A stretch of DNA of 64,000 nucleotides from Brevibacterium renqingii (GTDB lineage Bacteria > Actinomycetota > Actinomycetes > Actinomycetales > Brevibacteriaceae): the NCBI RefSeq assembly GCF_017808105.1, contig NZ_JADBHF010000010.1, positions 1 through 64,000 of the forward strand. Direction: 5' to 3'. The first letter of the stretch is position 1. Every line of letters starts with the position of its first letter. The position numbers were made by a program, and so were the translations under genes. The notes beneath the pieces are model-generated. The model saw only the letters and a program-made list of their open reading frames with translations. It made no database searches and was not told the DNA's origin. This document shows, in pieces, positions 42,776 through 53,009 of this stretch.

Positions 42776-44857
42776 ATGAATTCCCTGTCCTGGACTGAAC
42801 TCGACAACCGCGCAGTCGACACCGCCCGCCTCCTCGCCGCCGATGCGGTCCAGAAGACGGGGAACGGTCACCCGGGCACCGCGATGAGCCTGGCTCCCAT
42901 CGCCCACTACCTCTATCAGCACGGACTCACCCACGACCCGGCCGACCCGACCTGGGTCGGCCGTGATCGTTTCGTCCTCTCCTGCGGTCACAGTTCGCTC
43001 ACCCAGTACATCCAGCTCTACCTGGCCGGATTCGGACTCGAACTCGATGATCTCAAGGCGCTGCGCACCTGGGGATCCCTGACTCCGGGCCATCCCGAAG
43101 TCGGCCACACCGCCGGCGTCGAGATCACCACCGGCCCGTTGGGCTCCGGCCTCGCCTCAGCTGTGGGCATGGCCATGGCGGCTCGCCGTGAACGCGGTCT
43201 CTTCGATCCCGAGGCGGCTCCCGGGGCCTCCCCGTTCGATCACTCCGTCATCGTCCTCGCCTCCGATGGGGACCTCGAGGAAGGTGTGTCCGGTGAGGCT
43301 TCATCGCTGGCCGGCACCCAGGAGCTGTCGAACCTGCTGGTGATCTGGGACGACAACCGGATCTCCATCGAGGATGACACCGCCATCGCCTTCGGCGAGG
43401 ACACCGCCGCCCGCTACGCCGCCTACGGCTGGCACGTTCAGCATGTCGACTTCACCGCCGGAGACGGCTACAGCGAGGACATCCAGGCCTTCCACGCCGC
43501 TGTCGAGGCGGCGCGTGCGGATTCCCGGCCGTCGTTCATCCGCCTGTCGACGATCATCGCCTGGCCTGCTCCGAACGCCCAGAACACCGGCGGCTCGCAC
43601 GGTGCCGCACTCGGTGACGACGAGATCCGCGCGACCAAGGAGCTCCTCGGCTTCGATCCGGACGCGAGCTTCGCCGTCGATGACGAGGTGCTCGCCCACA
43701 CCCGCAAGGCCCTCGACCGCGGCCGCGAGGCCCACCTGAAGTGGGACGATTCCTTCGCCGCCTGGCGCAGCGCCAATCCGGACAACGCGGCGCTCTTCGA
43801 TCGCCTGGCCAAGCGCGAGCTGCCGGCTGGTCTCGATGCGGCCTTCCCGGTCTTCGACGCCAGTGAGAAGGGCATCGCCACGCGCGCGGCCTCCGGGCAG
43901 GTGCTCAACGCGATCGCGGAGACGATGCCGGAGCTGTGGGGAGGTTCGGCCGATCTCGCCGGCTCGAACAACACGCTGATCAAGGGTGAGCCGAGCTTCC
44001 TGCCCGCGCACCGTTCGACCGAGGCTTTCTCCGGCCACGAGTACGGTCGCAACATCCACTTCGGCGTCCGCGAGTTCTCCGCCGGACTCATCGGCAACGG
44101 CATCGCGCTCCACGGAGGCACACGGCCCTACAACGGCACGTTCCTCGTCTTCAGCGACTACCAGCGTCCTGCCGTCCGGCTGGCGGCCCTGCAGCAGATC
44201 CCGAACGTATTCGTCTGGACGCACGACTCCATCGGCCTCGGCGAGGACGGTCCGACGCACCAGCCGATCGAACACCTCTCCGCCCTGCGCGCTATCCCCG
44301 GACTCGACGTCGTCCGCCCGGCCGATGCGAACGAGACGGCGGTCGTGTGGCGGAAGATCCTCGACCGCACGGACGGCCCGAGCGGCCTCGTCCTCACTCG
44401 CCAGGCCGTGCCCGTCCTCGACCGGGACGAATACGCGCCGGCCTCCGAGGCGGCCCGCGGCGGCTATGTGCTCACCGACACCGGCGACCACCCCGAAGTC
44501 GCGATCATCGCCAGCGGGTCCGAGGTCGCCATCGCTCTCGAAGCCGCACGCACCCTGCAGGCGTCGGGAACCGCGGCACGCGTGATCTCCATGCCCTGCC
44601 AGGAATGGTTCGACGCTCAGCCCGAGGAATACCGGAACACGGTTCTGCCGCGCTCCCTCAAGGCGCGGGTGAGCATCGAGGCGGCCTCGGCGATGAGCTG
44701 GCACAGGTACCTCGGCGATGCCGGGCGTGCCGTGTCCATCGAACATTTCGGAGCCTCGGCGGACTATGCGACGCTGTATGAGAAGTTCGGCATCACCCCG
44801 GCGGCCGTCGTCGACGCCGCCGAAGAGTCCATCACGGCAGCGAAGGCGGAAGCATGA
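42776..44857 (+). CDS. tkt: Transketolase
   Basis: A 693-residue protein, the normal length. Thiamine-PP binding is shown by ASDGDLEEGVSGEASSLAG and WDDNRISI; NGHPGTAMSLAP is the N-terminal substrate motif; EDGPTHQPIEHL is the pyrimidine-domain motif. It moves two-carbon units in the pentose phosphate pathway. The start at 42776 is chosen from the conserved beginning; an upstream in-frame ATG (42734) lies at the end of the -10 box. First gene of a coupled tkt-tal-pgi operon. Confidence 0.95.
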   Translation: MNSLSWTELDNRAVDTARLLAADAVQKTGNGHPGTAMSLAPIAHYLYQHGLTHDPADPTWVGRDRFVLSCGHSSLTQYIQLYLAGFGLELDDLKALRTWGSLTPGHPEVGHTAGVEITTGPLGSGLASAVGMAMAARRERGLFDPEAAPGASPFDHSVIVLASDGDLEEGVSGEASSLAGTQELSNLLVIWDDNRISIEDDTAIAFGEDTAARYAAYGWHVQHVDFTAGDGYSEDIQAFHAAVEAARADSRPSFIRLSTIIAWPAPNAQNTGGSHGAALGDDEIRATKELLGFDPDASFAVDDEVLAHTRKALDRGREAHLKWDDSFAAWRSANPDNAALFDRLAKRELPAGLDAAFPVFDASEKGIATRAASGQVLNAIAETMPELWGGSADLAGSNNTLIKGEPSFLPAHRSTEAFSGHEYGRNIHFGVREFSAGLIGNGIALHGGTRPYNGTFLVFSDYQRPAVRLAALQQIPNVFVWTHDSIGLGEDGPTHQPIEHLSALRAIPGLDVVRPADANETAVVWRKILDRTDGPSGLVLTRQAVPVLDRDEYAPASEAARGGYVLTDTGDHPEVAIIASGSEVAIALEAARTLQASGTAARVISMPCQEWFDAQPEEYRNTVLPRSLKARVSIEAASAMSWHRYLGDAGRAVSIEHFGASADYATLYEKFGITPAAVVDAAEESITAAKAEA

Positions 44858-45957
44858 GTGAGCGTTTGAATCGGCTGAGTCGCGCCGGTGTCTCCATCTG
44901 GCTCGACGACCTGTCCCGGACCCGTCTCGAGTCCGGGGATCTCGCCCGGCTCATCGACGAGTCCTCGGTCACCGGTGTGACGACGAATCCGACGATCTTC
45001 GCGAATGCGATCTCCGCGGCCTCGGACTACGATTCCGCGGTCGCTGAGCTCGGCCGCGAAGGCGCCGATGTGGACGCCGCCATCGAGGCTCTGACCACCG
45101 CCGACGTCGCCGAAGCCGCGCGTGTCTTCCGTCCCGTCTTCGACGCCACCGACGGCGACGACGGGCGCGTGTCGATCGAGGTCGCTCCCCCGCTGGCCCA
45201 TGACGCCGAAGCCACCGTGGAATCGGCGAAGGCCCTGTGGGAGCGGGTCGGCGAACCGAATGCGATGATCAAGATCCCCGCCACCGAGGCGGGACTGCGG
45301 GCGATCGCGGAGACCATCGCCGCCGGGATCAGCGTCAACGTCACCCTCGTGTTCTCCCTCACCCGATACCGTCACGTGGTCGAAGCGTTCCTCCAGGGGC
45401 TGGAGAAGGCCCGAGCGGCCGGTCACGACCTCGCGACGATCCGGTCGGTGGCCTCGATCTTCGTCTCCCGTGTCGACACCGAGATCGATGCGCGCCTCGA
45501 TGCGCTCGACGACCCGGCGGCCGCCGACCTCAAGGGGCGTGCCGGGATCGCGAACTGCGTGCTCGCCCATGAGATCCACTCCCAGCTGTTCGCCTCGGAG
45601 CGGTTCAAGGTCCTCGAACTCGCAGGAGCTCGCCCGCAGCGTCTGCTGTGGGCCTCGACAGGGGTGAAGAATCCCGACTACGCGGACACGATGTACGTCT
45701 CGGAGCTCGTGGCTCCGAACACCGTGAACACGATGCCCGAACCCACCCTGCAGGCCTTCGCCGACCACGGTGAGGTCACGCGGGAGATCACTGCCGAGGA
45801 CTACCGGGCCGCCGATGAGGTCTTCGACGCCCTGGCTCGACTCGGCATCGACTATGCGGAGGTGATGACTGTGCTCGAAGAGCAGGGTCTGGAGAAGTTC
45901 GACGTCAGCTGGACCGAACTGCAGGAGACGATCCGAACGGCACTGGACCGATCATGA
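44854..45957 (+). CDS. tal: Transaldolase
   Basis: A 367-residue transaldolase. The Schiff-base residue is Lys140 in MIKIPAT; GVTTNPTIFANAI opens the barrel, and RLLWASTGVKNPDY is the phosphate region. Its ATG overlaps the tkt stop and its stop overlaps the pgi start (both ATGA). It resembles the transaldolase half of the Tal-Pgi fusions seen in some bacteria. Confidence 0.95.
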   Translation: MSERLNRLSRAGVSIWLDDLSRTRLESGDLARLIDESSVTGVTTNPTIFANAISAASDYDSAVAELGREGADVDAAIEALTTADVAEAARVFRPVFDATDGDDGRVSIEVAPPLAHDAEATVESAKALWERVGEPNAMIKIPATEAGLRAIAETIAAGISVNVTLVFSLTRYRHVVEAFLQGLEKARAAGHDLATIRSVASIFVSRVDTEIDARLDALDDPAAADLKGRAGIANCVLAHEIHSQLFASERFKVLELAGARPQRLLWASTGVKNPDYADTMYVSELVAPNTVNTMPEPTLQAFADHGEVTREITAEDYRAADEVFDALARLGIDYAEVMTVLEEQGLEKFDVSWTELQETIRTALDRS

Positions 45958-47585
45958 GACTCTCACTCGAAGTTCCGGTCAGCGCCGAGTTCGACGCCGA
46001 GGCAGCGCGTCTCGTCGACTCTCGTCTGGCCTCGCGCCTGAGTCGGCAGGACCCCGAACTGTTCTCCGGTGCCGAAGGTGCCCACCAGCGTATGGGCTGG
46101 GTGGAGCTGCCGCACCGGGCCGAGGAACTGCTCACCCGGATCGAAGCCCTGCGAGTCGAACTCGTCGAACGCGGTCTGCGGACCATCAGCCTCGCCGGTA
46201 TGGGCGGTTCCTCGCTGGCACCCGAGGTGATGGCCGCGACCGCCGGAGTGCAGCTCGAAGTCGTCGATTCGACGGACCCGGACCAGATCGTCGAGGCGGT
46301 CGGGACCGATCTGTCGAACACGGTGCTCATCGTCGCGTCGAAGTCGGGAACGACCGTGGAAACCGATGCGATCCGTCGCAGCTTCGCCGCGGCATTCGAA
46401 TCCGTGGGAATCGATCCGGCCTCCCGGATGGTCGCCATCACCGATCCCGGCACCGAACTCGACAGGCTGGCTGCCGATGAGGGGTTCCTCGCTGTCTTCC
46501 ACGCTGATGAGACCGTCGGCGGACGCTACAGCGCACTGTCGGCCTTCGGGCTCGTCCCCGCTGGTCTCGCCGGCGCCGATGTCCGCGCAGTCGTCGCCGA
46601 CGCCGCCGCTGCGGCAGAACTCTTCGCCGCGGACAGCCTCGACAATCCGGCGCTTCGCTTCGGCACGTGGTTGAGCATCGCTCATGCGCGGGCGACGGAG
46701 AAGCTCGTCCTCGCCGAGGCCGATCCGAGTCCGCGCGGACTCGCGGCATGGATCGAACAGCTCATCGCCGAATCCCTGGGCAAGGACGAGCAGGGCATCC
46801 TCCCCGTCGTCGTGGACTCCCCCACCGACGTCGGCTTCTCCGATGCGCGCGCCGATGCGCTTCTGTGCCTGCTCGGCTCCGCCGATGAAGACGCGGAGCT
46901 CGGTGCCCCGTCCGGTTTCGAGGCCACCGTCACGGGCGACCTCGGCGAACTGTTCCTGTTCTGGGAGCATGCGACGGCGTTCGCCGGCTACAGCATCGGC
47001 GTGAATCCCTTCGACCAACCGGACGTCGAAGAGGCGAAGGCGCAGGCGAGGCAGCTGCTCGACCAGCCGGTCACGGCGCAGTCGGCCGAACCCGTCTTCC
47101 GGGAAGGTTCCATCGACGTCATCGAGACCGTCGGAGAGGCCACGGATCTCGTCGCCGCTCTGCAGGAGCTGTTCGGGCAGGTCGACGAATACGGGTACGT
47201 CGCGGTCCAGGCATATCTCGATCGTCTCGCCGATGCCGATGCAGCCGGGCTGCGTCCGCTGGTGTCCGCTCATGCGGGTGTCCAGACCACGTTCGGCTTC
47301 GGGCCCCGCTATCTGCACTCGACCGGCCAGTATCACAAGGGGGGACGCCCGAACGGCGTGTTCCTCCAGATCACGGGCGAAGCTCGCACGGACATCCTCG
47401 TGCCCGGGCTCGGCTACAGCTTCGCCCAGCTGCAGCGGGCGCAGGCTGCCGGTGACGCGGCCGCACTGCAGTCCAAGGGCCGACCCGTTCTGCGAGTGCA
47501 TCTGCTCGATCGCGCACGCGGGCTCGAGCAGATGCGGGAAGCGATCGCTGCAGTCAGTCCCCGCCACCATTTCGGCATCGACTGA
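45954..47585 (+). CDS. pgi: Glucose-6-phosphate isomerase (Tal-Pgi-fusion type)
   Basis: A 543-residue protein with SIS domains: AGMGGSSLAPEVM, VASKSGTTVETD and YSALSAFGLVPAGLAG. The end contains GFGPRYLHSTGQYHKGG, the form found in bifunctional transaldolase/isomerase proteins rather than in classical Pgi. It converts glucose-6-P and fructose-6-P. Coupled to tal by an ATGA overlap, so the two domains of the fusion exist here as separate genes. Confidence 0.92.
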   Translation: MRLSLEVPVSAEFDAEAARLVDSRLASRLSRQDPELFSGAEGAHQRMGWVELPHRAEELLTRIEALRVELVERGLRTISLAGMGGSSLAPEVMAATAGVQLEVVDSTDPDQIVEAVGTDLSNTVLIVASKSGTTVETDAIRRSFAAAFESVGIDPASRMVAITDPGTELDRLAADEGFLAVFHADETVGGRYSALSAFGLVPAGLAGADVRAVVADAAAAAELFAADSLDNPALRFGTWLSIAHARATEKLVLAEADPSPRGLAAWIEQLIAESLGKDEQGILPVVVDSPTDVGFSDARADALLCLLGSADEDAELGAPSGFEATVTGDLGELFLFWEHATAFAGYSIGVNPFDQPDVEEAKAQARQLLDQPVTAQSAEPVFREGSIDVIETVGEATDLVAALQELFGQVDEYGYVAVQAYLDRLADADAAGLRPLVSAHAGVQTTFGFGPRYLHSTGQYHKGGRPNGVFLQITGEARTDILVPGLGYSFAQLQRAQAAGDAAALQSKGRPVLRVHLLDRARGLEQMREAIAAVSPRHHFGID

Positions 47586-47621
47586 CTGTCCCTGCCGAGG
47601 CGCCTCGACCCCACATACGAG

Positions 47622-47651
47622 AAGGACCCCGACCTATCGGTCGGGGTCCTT
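47622..47651. terminator. Terminator between pgi and secG
   Basis: A 13-bp perfect stem (47622-47634 with 47639-47651) around TATC. It serves both converging operons. Confidence 0.85.
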
Positions 47652-47686
47652 GTGCTCTCGAGGCGGAATCGCCTCGGCGCCCGGCG

Positions 47687-47932
47687 TCAGGCGTTGAAAC
47701 GAGTGAGGATGCCGAGCAGGATGATGCAGGCCGCCCACACGATCGCCATCAGCGTTGTGAAACGGTTGAGGTTGCGCTCGGCGACTCCCGACGACCCCAG
47801 AGAAGAGGACATTCCGCCGCCGAACATGTCGGACATGCCACCGCCCTTGCCCTTGTGCATGAGGATCAGCAGGGTGAGGAAGATGCTCGTAATCACGAGC
47901 AGAGCGATGAGGATGATGTTGAGGATTTCCAC
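47687..47932 (-). CDS. secG: Preprotein translocase subunit SecG
   Basis: An 81-residue protein with two membrane helices (about 3-25 and 56-77) joined by the loop HKGKGGGMSDMFGG, the SecG hallmark. Part of the SecYEG channel. Last gene of the gap-pgk-tpiA-secG series. Confidence 0.95.
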   Translation of the reverse strand: MEILNIILIALLVITSIFLTLLILMHKGKGGGMSDMFGGGMSSSLGSSGVAERNLNRFTTLMAIVWAACIILLGILTRFNA

Positions 47933-47975
47933 GTCGGATTCAACCTATGTTTCGTCGAGTGATTCGTCTGTCAGT

Positions 47976-48761
47976 CTACTTGGCGACCGCGGCCTTGCAC
48001 AAAGCGGCGAAGTCCGGGCCGCTGAGGCTCGCACCGCCGACCAGAGCCCCGTCGACGTCTGCGGAGGATACGATCTCGGACACATTGTCGGCTTTGACCG
48101 AACCTCCGTAGAGGATGCGGGTGGACCCTGCCAATCCGCTTCCGTAGGTCTCCTCGATCCGCGCGCGGATGGCTGTGGCCATCTCGGCCGCATCCGCCGC
48201 GGTGGCGGTCTCACCGGTGCCGATCGCCCACACGGGTTCATAGGCGATGACGAGGCCCTCGAGCTCGTCCGCCGCGAATCCGGCCAGGGACTCCTCGAGC
48301 TGGCGCAGAGTGAAGTCGATGTGCGTCTTCTCCTGCCGCTGCTGCAGTGATTCTCCCACACAGACGATCGGGGTCAGCTCGGCTGAGAGCGCGGCACGGA
48401 TCTTCGCCGCCACGACCTCGTTCGTCTCGTGGTTGTCGGCCCGCCGCTCGCTGTGCCCGATGACGACATAGGTGCAGCCGAGTCGGGCCAGGAAAGGCGC
48501 GGCGACCTCACCGGTGTGTGCGCCGGGCGCGTGCTGCGAGACGTCCTGAGCGCCGTACTTCAGCCACAGTTTGTCCCCCTGGACGAGGGTCTGCACGGAG
48601 CGGATATCGGTGAACGGCGGGATGACGACGACCTCGCAGCTGCTCTCGTCGAGCTTCGCGTCCTCCAGTGCCCAGGCCAGTTTCTGGACGCTGGAGATCG
48701 CCTCGAGGTGGTCGTGGTTCATCTTCCAGTTGCCTGCCAGCAGCAGGGTGCGATCGCTCAT
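47976..48761 (-). CDS. tpiA: Triosephosphate isomerase
   Basis: A 261-residue TIM barrel: GNWKMN with the catalytic Lys13, IGHSERR with the catalytic His, and [10 protein letters not shown] with the catalytic Glu. ATG 48761 follows AGAGGACAACC. It interconverts DHAP and glyceraldehyde-3-P. Confidence 0.96.
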   Translation of the reverse strand: MSDRTLLLAGNWKMNHDHLEAISSVQKLAWALEDAKLDESSCEVVVIPPFTDIRSVQTLVQGDKLWLKYGAQDVSQHAPGAHTGEVAAPFLARLGCTYVVIGHSERRADNHETNEVVAAKIRAALSAELTPIVCVGESLQQRQEKTHIDFTLRQLEESLAGFAADELEGLVIAYEPVWAIGTGETATAADAAEMATAIRARIEETYGSGLAGSTRILYGGSVKADNVSEIVSSADVDGALVGGASLSGPDFAALCKAAVAK

Positions 48762-48775
48762 GGTTGTCCTCTTCC

Positions 48776-49996
48776 TCACGCGAGTGCTTCGAGTCCGGGC
48801 AGCGTCTTGCCTTCGAGGTATTCGAGGCTGGCGCCTCCGCCCGTGGAGATATGGCCGAAGTCGTCGTCGGAGAAGCCGAGGCTGCGCACGGCCGCGGCCG
48901 AGTCTCCGCCGCCGACGACGGTCAGGCGCTCTCGCCCGGTGGTGTCCGCCGTGTCCGTCAGAGCCGCGGCGACGGCCTTGGTGCCGGAAGCGAAGGCCGG
49001 GAATTCGAAGACGCCCATGGGGCCGTTCCAGAACACGGTCGTCGAGTCCTCGATGATCTTCGCGTAGGCCCTCGCGGACTCGGGCCCGATGTCGAGGCCG
49101 ATCCCTTCTGCGCCGGCGGGAGTGGATTCGAGTTCCGAGACCTCGCGAACCCAGTTGTCGGCATCGGCGGCGAAGGAGGCCGCCATGACGATATCGGTCG
49201 GCAGCACGATCTTGGCTCCTCCGGCCTCCGCGCGTTCGAGGTAGCCCCTGACGTCGTCGATCCGCTCGGTCTCTACGAGGCTCGCACCGATGCTGTGGCC
49301 GCGTGCGGCGAGGAAGGTGAATACCATGCCGCCGCCGATGAGCAGATTGTCCGCCCGCTCGATGAGGTTGTCGATGACACCGAGCTTGTCCGAGACCTTG
49401 GATCCGCCCAGAACCACAGTGAAAGGCGACGCGGGGTCGTTGAGCAGTCGGTCGCTGACCTCGACCTCGGAGCGCACGAGCGAACCGGCAAAGTGCGGCA
49501 GAAGGCCGGCGATCTCATACACCGAGGCCTGCCTGCGATGGACCACGCCGAAGCCGTCGGAGACGAAATCGTCGGCGAGTGCGGCCAGCTGCTCGGCGAA
49601 GGCCCGACGTTCGTCCTCGTCTTTCGACGTCTCCCCGGGGTTGAAGCGCAGGTTCTCGAGCAGCAGCACCTGGCCTGGCTCGAGCGCGGCGGCCTTGGAC
49701 TGCGCTTCCTCCCCGACGGTGTCGGCGGCGAAGAACACCTCACGGCCGATGGCCTCGCCGAGTTCCGCCGCGATCGGCAGCAGGGAGAACTGGGGATCCG
49801 GCTCCCCCTTCGGACGCCCGAGGTGAGACATGACGATGACCTTGGCTCCCGCCTCCGCGAGCTGCCGGATCGTTCGCGCCGACGCGTCGATGCGGCCGCG
49901 ATCGGTGATCGTGCCCTCGTCCATCGGCACATTGAGATCGCTGCGGACGAGCACCGTATGCCCGGCGAAGATCCCCGCGTCGTCGAATGTCCTCAT
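48776..49996 (-). CDS. pgk: Phosphoglycerate kinase
   Basis: A 406-residue protein: [45 protein letters not shown] and [18 protein letters not shown] occurs where most Pgk have AFGTAHRAHAS-like sequence. It makes ATP from 1,3-bisphosphoglycerate. Its ATG overlaps the gap stop (ATGA). Confidence 0.96.
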   Translation of the reverse strand: MRTFDDAGIFAGHTVLVRSDLNVPMDEGTITDRGRIDASARTIRQLAEAGAKVIVMSHLGRPKGEPDPQFSLLPIAAELGEAIGREVFFAADTVGEEAQSKAAALEPGQVLLLENLRFNPGETSKDEDERRAFAEQLAALADDFVSDGFGVVHRRQASVYEIAGLLPHFAGSLVRSEVEVSDRLLNDPASPFTVVLGGSKVSDKLGVIDNLIERADNLLIGGGMVFTFLAARGHSIGASLVETERIDDVRGYLERAEAGGAKIVLPTDIVMAASFAADADNWVREVSELESTPAGAEGIGLDIGPESARAYAKIIEDSTTVFWNGPMGVFEFPAFASGTKAVAAALTDTADTTGRERLTVVGGGDSAAAVRSLGFSDDDFGHISTGGGASLEYLEGKTLPGLEALA

Positions 49997-50994
49997 GAGT
50001 TCCTTTCCCCGAGAATGAAGCTGACCATGTCTTTGAGGCGGTTCGTGTAACCCCATTCGTTGTCATACCAGGCCACGACCTTGACCTGATCGCCGAGGAC
50101 CATCGTCAGCTTCGAATCGACGATCGCCGAGGCCGTTGTGCCCACGATGTCGGTCGAGACGAGCTCATCGTCGGAATAGTCGAGATACGGCGAGTCCTCG
50201 GAAGCCCGGGCCAGGATGTCGTTGACTTCCTCGAGGCTCGTCTCACGGCTGGGCGTGAACGTGAAGTCGATGATCGAGCCCGCCGGCACGGGCACGCGGA
50301 CGGCGAGCCCGTCGAGCTTGCCGGCCAGGTGCGGCATGACCTTGCCGACGGTGCGTGCGGCTCCGGTCGTGGTCGGCACGATGTTGACGGCCGCGGCACG
50401 GGCACGGCGCAGGTCGCGGTGCGGACCGTCGACGAGCATCTGGTCACCGGTATAGGCGTGGACGGTGTTGAGCAGCCCGGATTCGACGCCGAGGCCGTCG
50501 TCCATGGCCTTGACGATTGTGGCCATGCAGTTCGTCGTGCACGAGGCGTTCGAGACCACGGTGTGCCGGTCCGGATCGTAATCGGCTTCGTTGACGCCCA
50601 TGACGAAGGTCGCGTCGACGTCCTTGCCCGGGGCCGAGAGAAGGACCGTCTTCACGGATCCGCCGAGGTGGGCCTCGGCCTGATCGCGGCGGGTGAACCG
50701 GCCGGTGGACTCGACGACGAGTTCTACGTCGTGGGAGGACCAGTCGATGCTCCCGGGATCGGCCTGGCTGAATACGGTCACCGTACGACCGTCGACGGAC
50801 AGGGAGTCCTCAGTGGTCTCGACCTCGTGGTCGAAGCGCGGCCACACGGAGTCGTGCGTGAGCAGATGGGCCAGAGTGGTGGTGTCAGTGAGGTCGTTGA
50901 TGGCGACGACGTCGAAGTCGCTGCCGGGTTCGAGGGACAGGCGGAACAGGGCGCGGCCGATGCGGCCGAAGCCGTTGATGGCGATTCGTCTCAT
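49993..50994 (-). CDS. gap: Glyceraldehyde-3-phosphate dehydrogenase
   Basis: A 333-residue protein: INGFGRIGR for NAD, the catalytic Cys152 in SNASCTTNC, HAYTGDQ with the active-site His, and WYDNEWGY. Glycolytic NAD-type by these motifs. It starts 9 bp after whiA and is coupled to pgk. Confidence 0.96.
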   Translation of the reverse strand: MRRIAINGFGRIGRALFRLSLEPGSDFDVVAINDLTDTTTLAHLLTHDSVWPRFDHEVETTEDSLSVDGRTVTVFSQADPGSIDWSSHDVELVVESTGRFTRRDQAEAHLGGSVKTVLLSAPGKDVDATFVMGVNEADYDPDRHTVVSNASCTTNCMATIVKAMDDGLGVESGLLNTVHAYTGDQMLVDGPHRDLRRARAAAVNIVPTTTGAARTVGKVMPHLAGKLDGLAVRVPVPAGSIIDFTFTPSRETSLEEVNDILARASEDSPYLDYSDDELVSTDIVGTTASAIVDSKLTMVLGDQVKVVAWYDNEWGYTNRLKDMVSFILGERNS

Positions 50995-51003
50995 GCCTCG
51001 ATC

Positions 51004-51987
51004 TTAGCGATCCTCGAGCATTTCCGGGGTCAGGCTGGCTTCTGTGCCGGGAATTCCCAGTTCCTCAGCATGTTTGTCCGCCGTCGACAGCAACCGGCGG
51101 ATCCGCCCGGCCACCGCGTCCTTGGTCATCGGCGGGTCCGCGAGCTGGCCGAGCTCCTCGAGCGAGGCCTGTTTGTGGGTGACGCGCAGCTGACCGGCAT
51201 ATCGCAGATGTTCGGGGACGTCGTCGCCGAGGATCTCCAGGGCCCGTTCGACGCGGGCACCTGCGGCCACAGCGGCACGCGCCGACCGGCGCAGGTTCGC
51301 ATCGTCGAAGTTCGCCAGCCGGTTGGCCGTGGCGCGGACCTCGCGCCGCATCCGGCGCTCCTCCCAGACCAGCACCGCACTGTGGGAGCCCATCCGGGTG
51401 AGCAGTGCAGCGATGTCATCGCCGTCGCGGATGACCACGCGGTCGACCCCGCGGACCTCGCGGGCCTTCGCACTCAGTCCCAGGCGACGGGCGGCTCCGA
51501 CGAGGGCCAGGCCCGCCTCGGGGCCGGGGCAGGTGACTTCGAGGGCGGAGGAGCGTCCGGGTTCGGTCAGGGAGCCGTGAGCGAGGAAGGCACCTCTCCA
51601 GGCGGCCTCGGCGTCAGCCACGGAGCCGTTGACGATGGCCGAGGGCAGACCCCGCACGGGCCGTCCTCGGTTGTCGACGAGGCCGGTCTGCCGGGCCAGC
51701 GCGCCGCCGTCGCGGGTCACGCGCAGCAGGTAGCGGTTGGAGCGGCGGATCCCGGCGGCATTGATGACGACGATATCGGCGTGCTGGCCATAGAGGTCCT
51801 TGATCTCGGCCCGGAGGCGCTTCGCCGCCTGCGCGGTGTCGAGTTCGGCTTCGAGCACGATCGAGCCGTTGACCAGATGCAGCGCCGAGGAGAACCGGAA
51901 GATCGACGACACTTCGGCCTTGCGCGCGGAGGTGCGAGTGATCTTCACTCGCGCCAACTCGTCCTTGACCTGAGCGGTCAGTGCCAT
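51004..51987 (-). CDS. whiA: WhiA DNA-binding regulator
   Basis: A 327-residue WhiA: an N-terminal homing-endonuclease-like fold (about 1-210) and a C-terminal helix-turn-helix ([20 protein letters not shown]). It controls sporulation septation in Streptomyces and affects division and growth elsewhere. Its link to yvcK and rapZ is widely conserved. The [11 protein letters not shown] start is the family's usual one; the ATG at 51987 lies 25 bp after yvcK. Confidence 0.95.
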   Translation of the reverse strand: MALTAQVKDELARVKITRTSARKAEVSSIFRFSSALHLVNGSIVLEAELDTAQAAKRLRAEIKDLYGQHADIVVINAAGIRRSNRYLLRVTRDGGALARQTGLVDNRGRPVRGLPSAIVNGSVADAEAAWRGAFLAHGSLTEPGRSSALEVTCPGPEAGLALVGAARRLGLSAKAREVRGVDRVVIRDGDDIAALLTRMGSHSAVLVWEERRMRREVRATANRLANFDDANLRRSARAAVAAGARVERALEILGDDVPEHLRYAGQLRVTHKQASLEELGQLADPPMTKDAVAGRIRRLLSTADKHAEELGIPGTEASLTPEMLEDR

Positions 51988-52012
51988 TGCTCGTCCTCCT
52001 GCACCTGATGTC

Positions 52013-53008
52013 CTACCACTGCTCGGCGACACCGATCCCGGCGTCCAACAACATGTCACGGTAGCATGCCGCGAGTTTGAGGCTGTCATGCTGACCCTGC
52101 CTGCGGGAGCGCAGCGGTCGCTGCCAGAGTTTGGCATCGAACATGTCCCGCGCCCGCTGTGCCAGATCCGGCTCGAGCTCCGTGGCCGCCTCGTCGACGA
52201 GGACGTAGTCCAAGGTCAGGGACGGGGCGTGGCGGTGCAGGGAGACGAGGTGCTCGCCGAGGCTGAGATCCCTGGTCTCGCCGTCGGTCGAGCTGAGGTT
52301 GAGCGTGAGTGATTTCACCGCCTTCGAGGCGACGATCGCCTCGGCGAGCGAGGGCACGAGCAGATGCGGCATCACCGAGGTGTACCAGGAACCGGGACCG
52401 AGGTTGAGGACATCGGCCTCCTGCACCGCCTCGACGGTTTCGAAGCGAGCGGGCGGATCGGCCGGATCGAGCCGCACGGTCTCGACGTGCCCGCGGGTGG
52501 AGGCGAGCACGGACTGTCCGCGCACGACCTGGAACGAGCCGGGGAACTTCACATCGGCTTCGATCGTCAGCGGCACCGAGGACATGGGCAGCACGCGGCC
52601 GTGGGCGCGCAGCAGCCGAGCCATCCAGTCGAGTCCGGCCACATGGTCACCGTGGATCTGCCACAGGGCCGCAATGAGCAGATTGCCCACCGCATGTCCG
52701 GAGAGCTCGCCCTCGGACTCGAAGCGGTGCTGGATGACATCTCGCCAGGTCTGTCCCCAGGTCCCGTCGTCGCACAGAGCGGCCAGCGCCATCCGCAGGT
52801 CTCCGGGAGGCAGCCCGCCGAGCTCGTCGCGCAGGCGGCCGGAGGATCCGCCGTCATCGGCGACGGTGACGACGGCTGTGAGTTCCTCGGTGAGCAGGCG
52901 GAACGCCCGCAATGCGGCGTACAGGCCGTGTCCGCCGCCGAAGGAGACGATGTTCGGACCCTCATTCTGGGCACCCGGTGTGATGACGGGAAGATCTTCG
53001 GTCTCCAT
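52013..53008 (-). CDS. yvcK: YvcK/GlmR-type gluconeogenesis factor
   Basis: A 331-residue protein of the CofD/YvcK family: [40 protein letters not shown] and [14 protein letters not shown]. Binds UDP-sugars and influences cell-wall precursor flux in Bacillus and mycobacteria (CuvA). ATG 53008 follows AAGAGAATGAT, one base after the rapZ stop; a GTG seven codons upstream overlaps rapZ. Confidence 0.93.
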   Translation of the reverse strand: METEDLPVITPGAQNEGPNIVSFGGGHGLYAALRAFRLLTEELTAVVTVADDGGSSGRLRDELGGLPPGDLRMALAALCDDGTWGQTWRDVIQHRFESEGELSGHAVGNLLIAALWQIHGDHVAGLDWMARLLRAHGRVLPMSSVPLTIEADVKFPGSFQVVRGQSVLASTRGHVETVRLDPADPPARFETVEAVQEADVLNLGPGSWYTSVMPHLLVPSLAEAIVASKAVKSLTLNLSSTDGETRDLSLGEHLVSLHRHAPSLTLDYVLVDEAATELEPDLAQRARDMFDAKLWQRPLRSRRQGQHDSLKLAACYRDMLLDAGIGVAEQW

Positions 53009-53009
53009 A

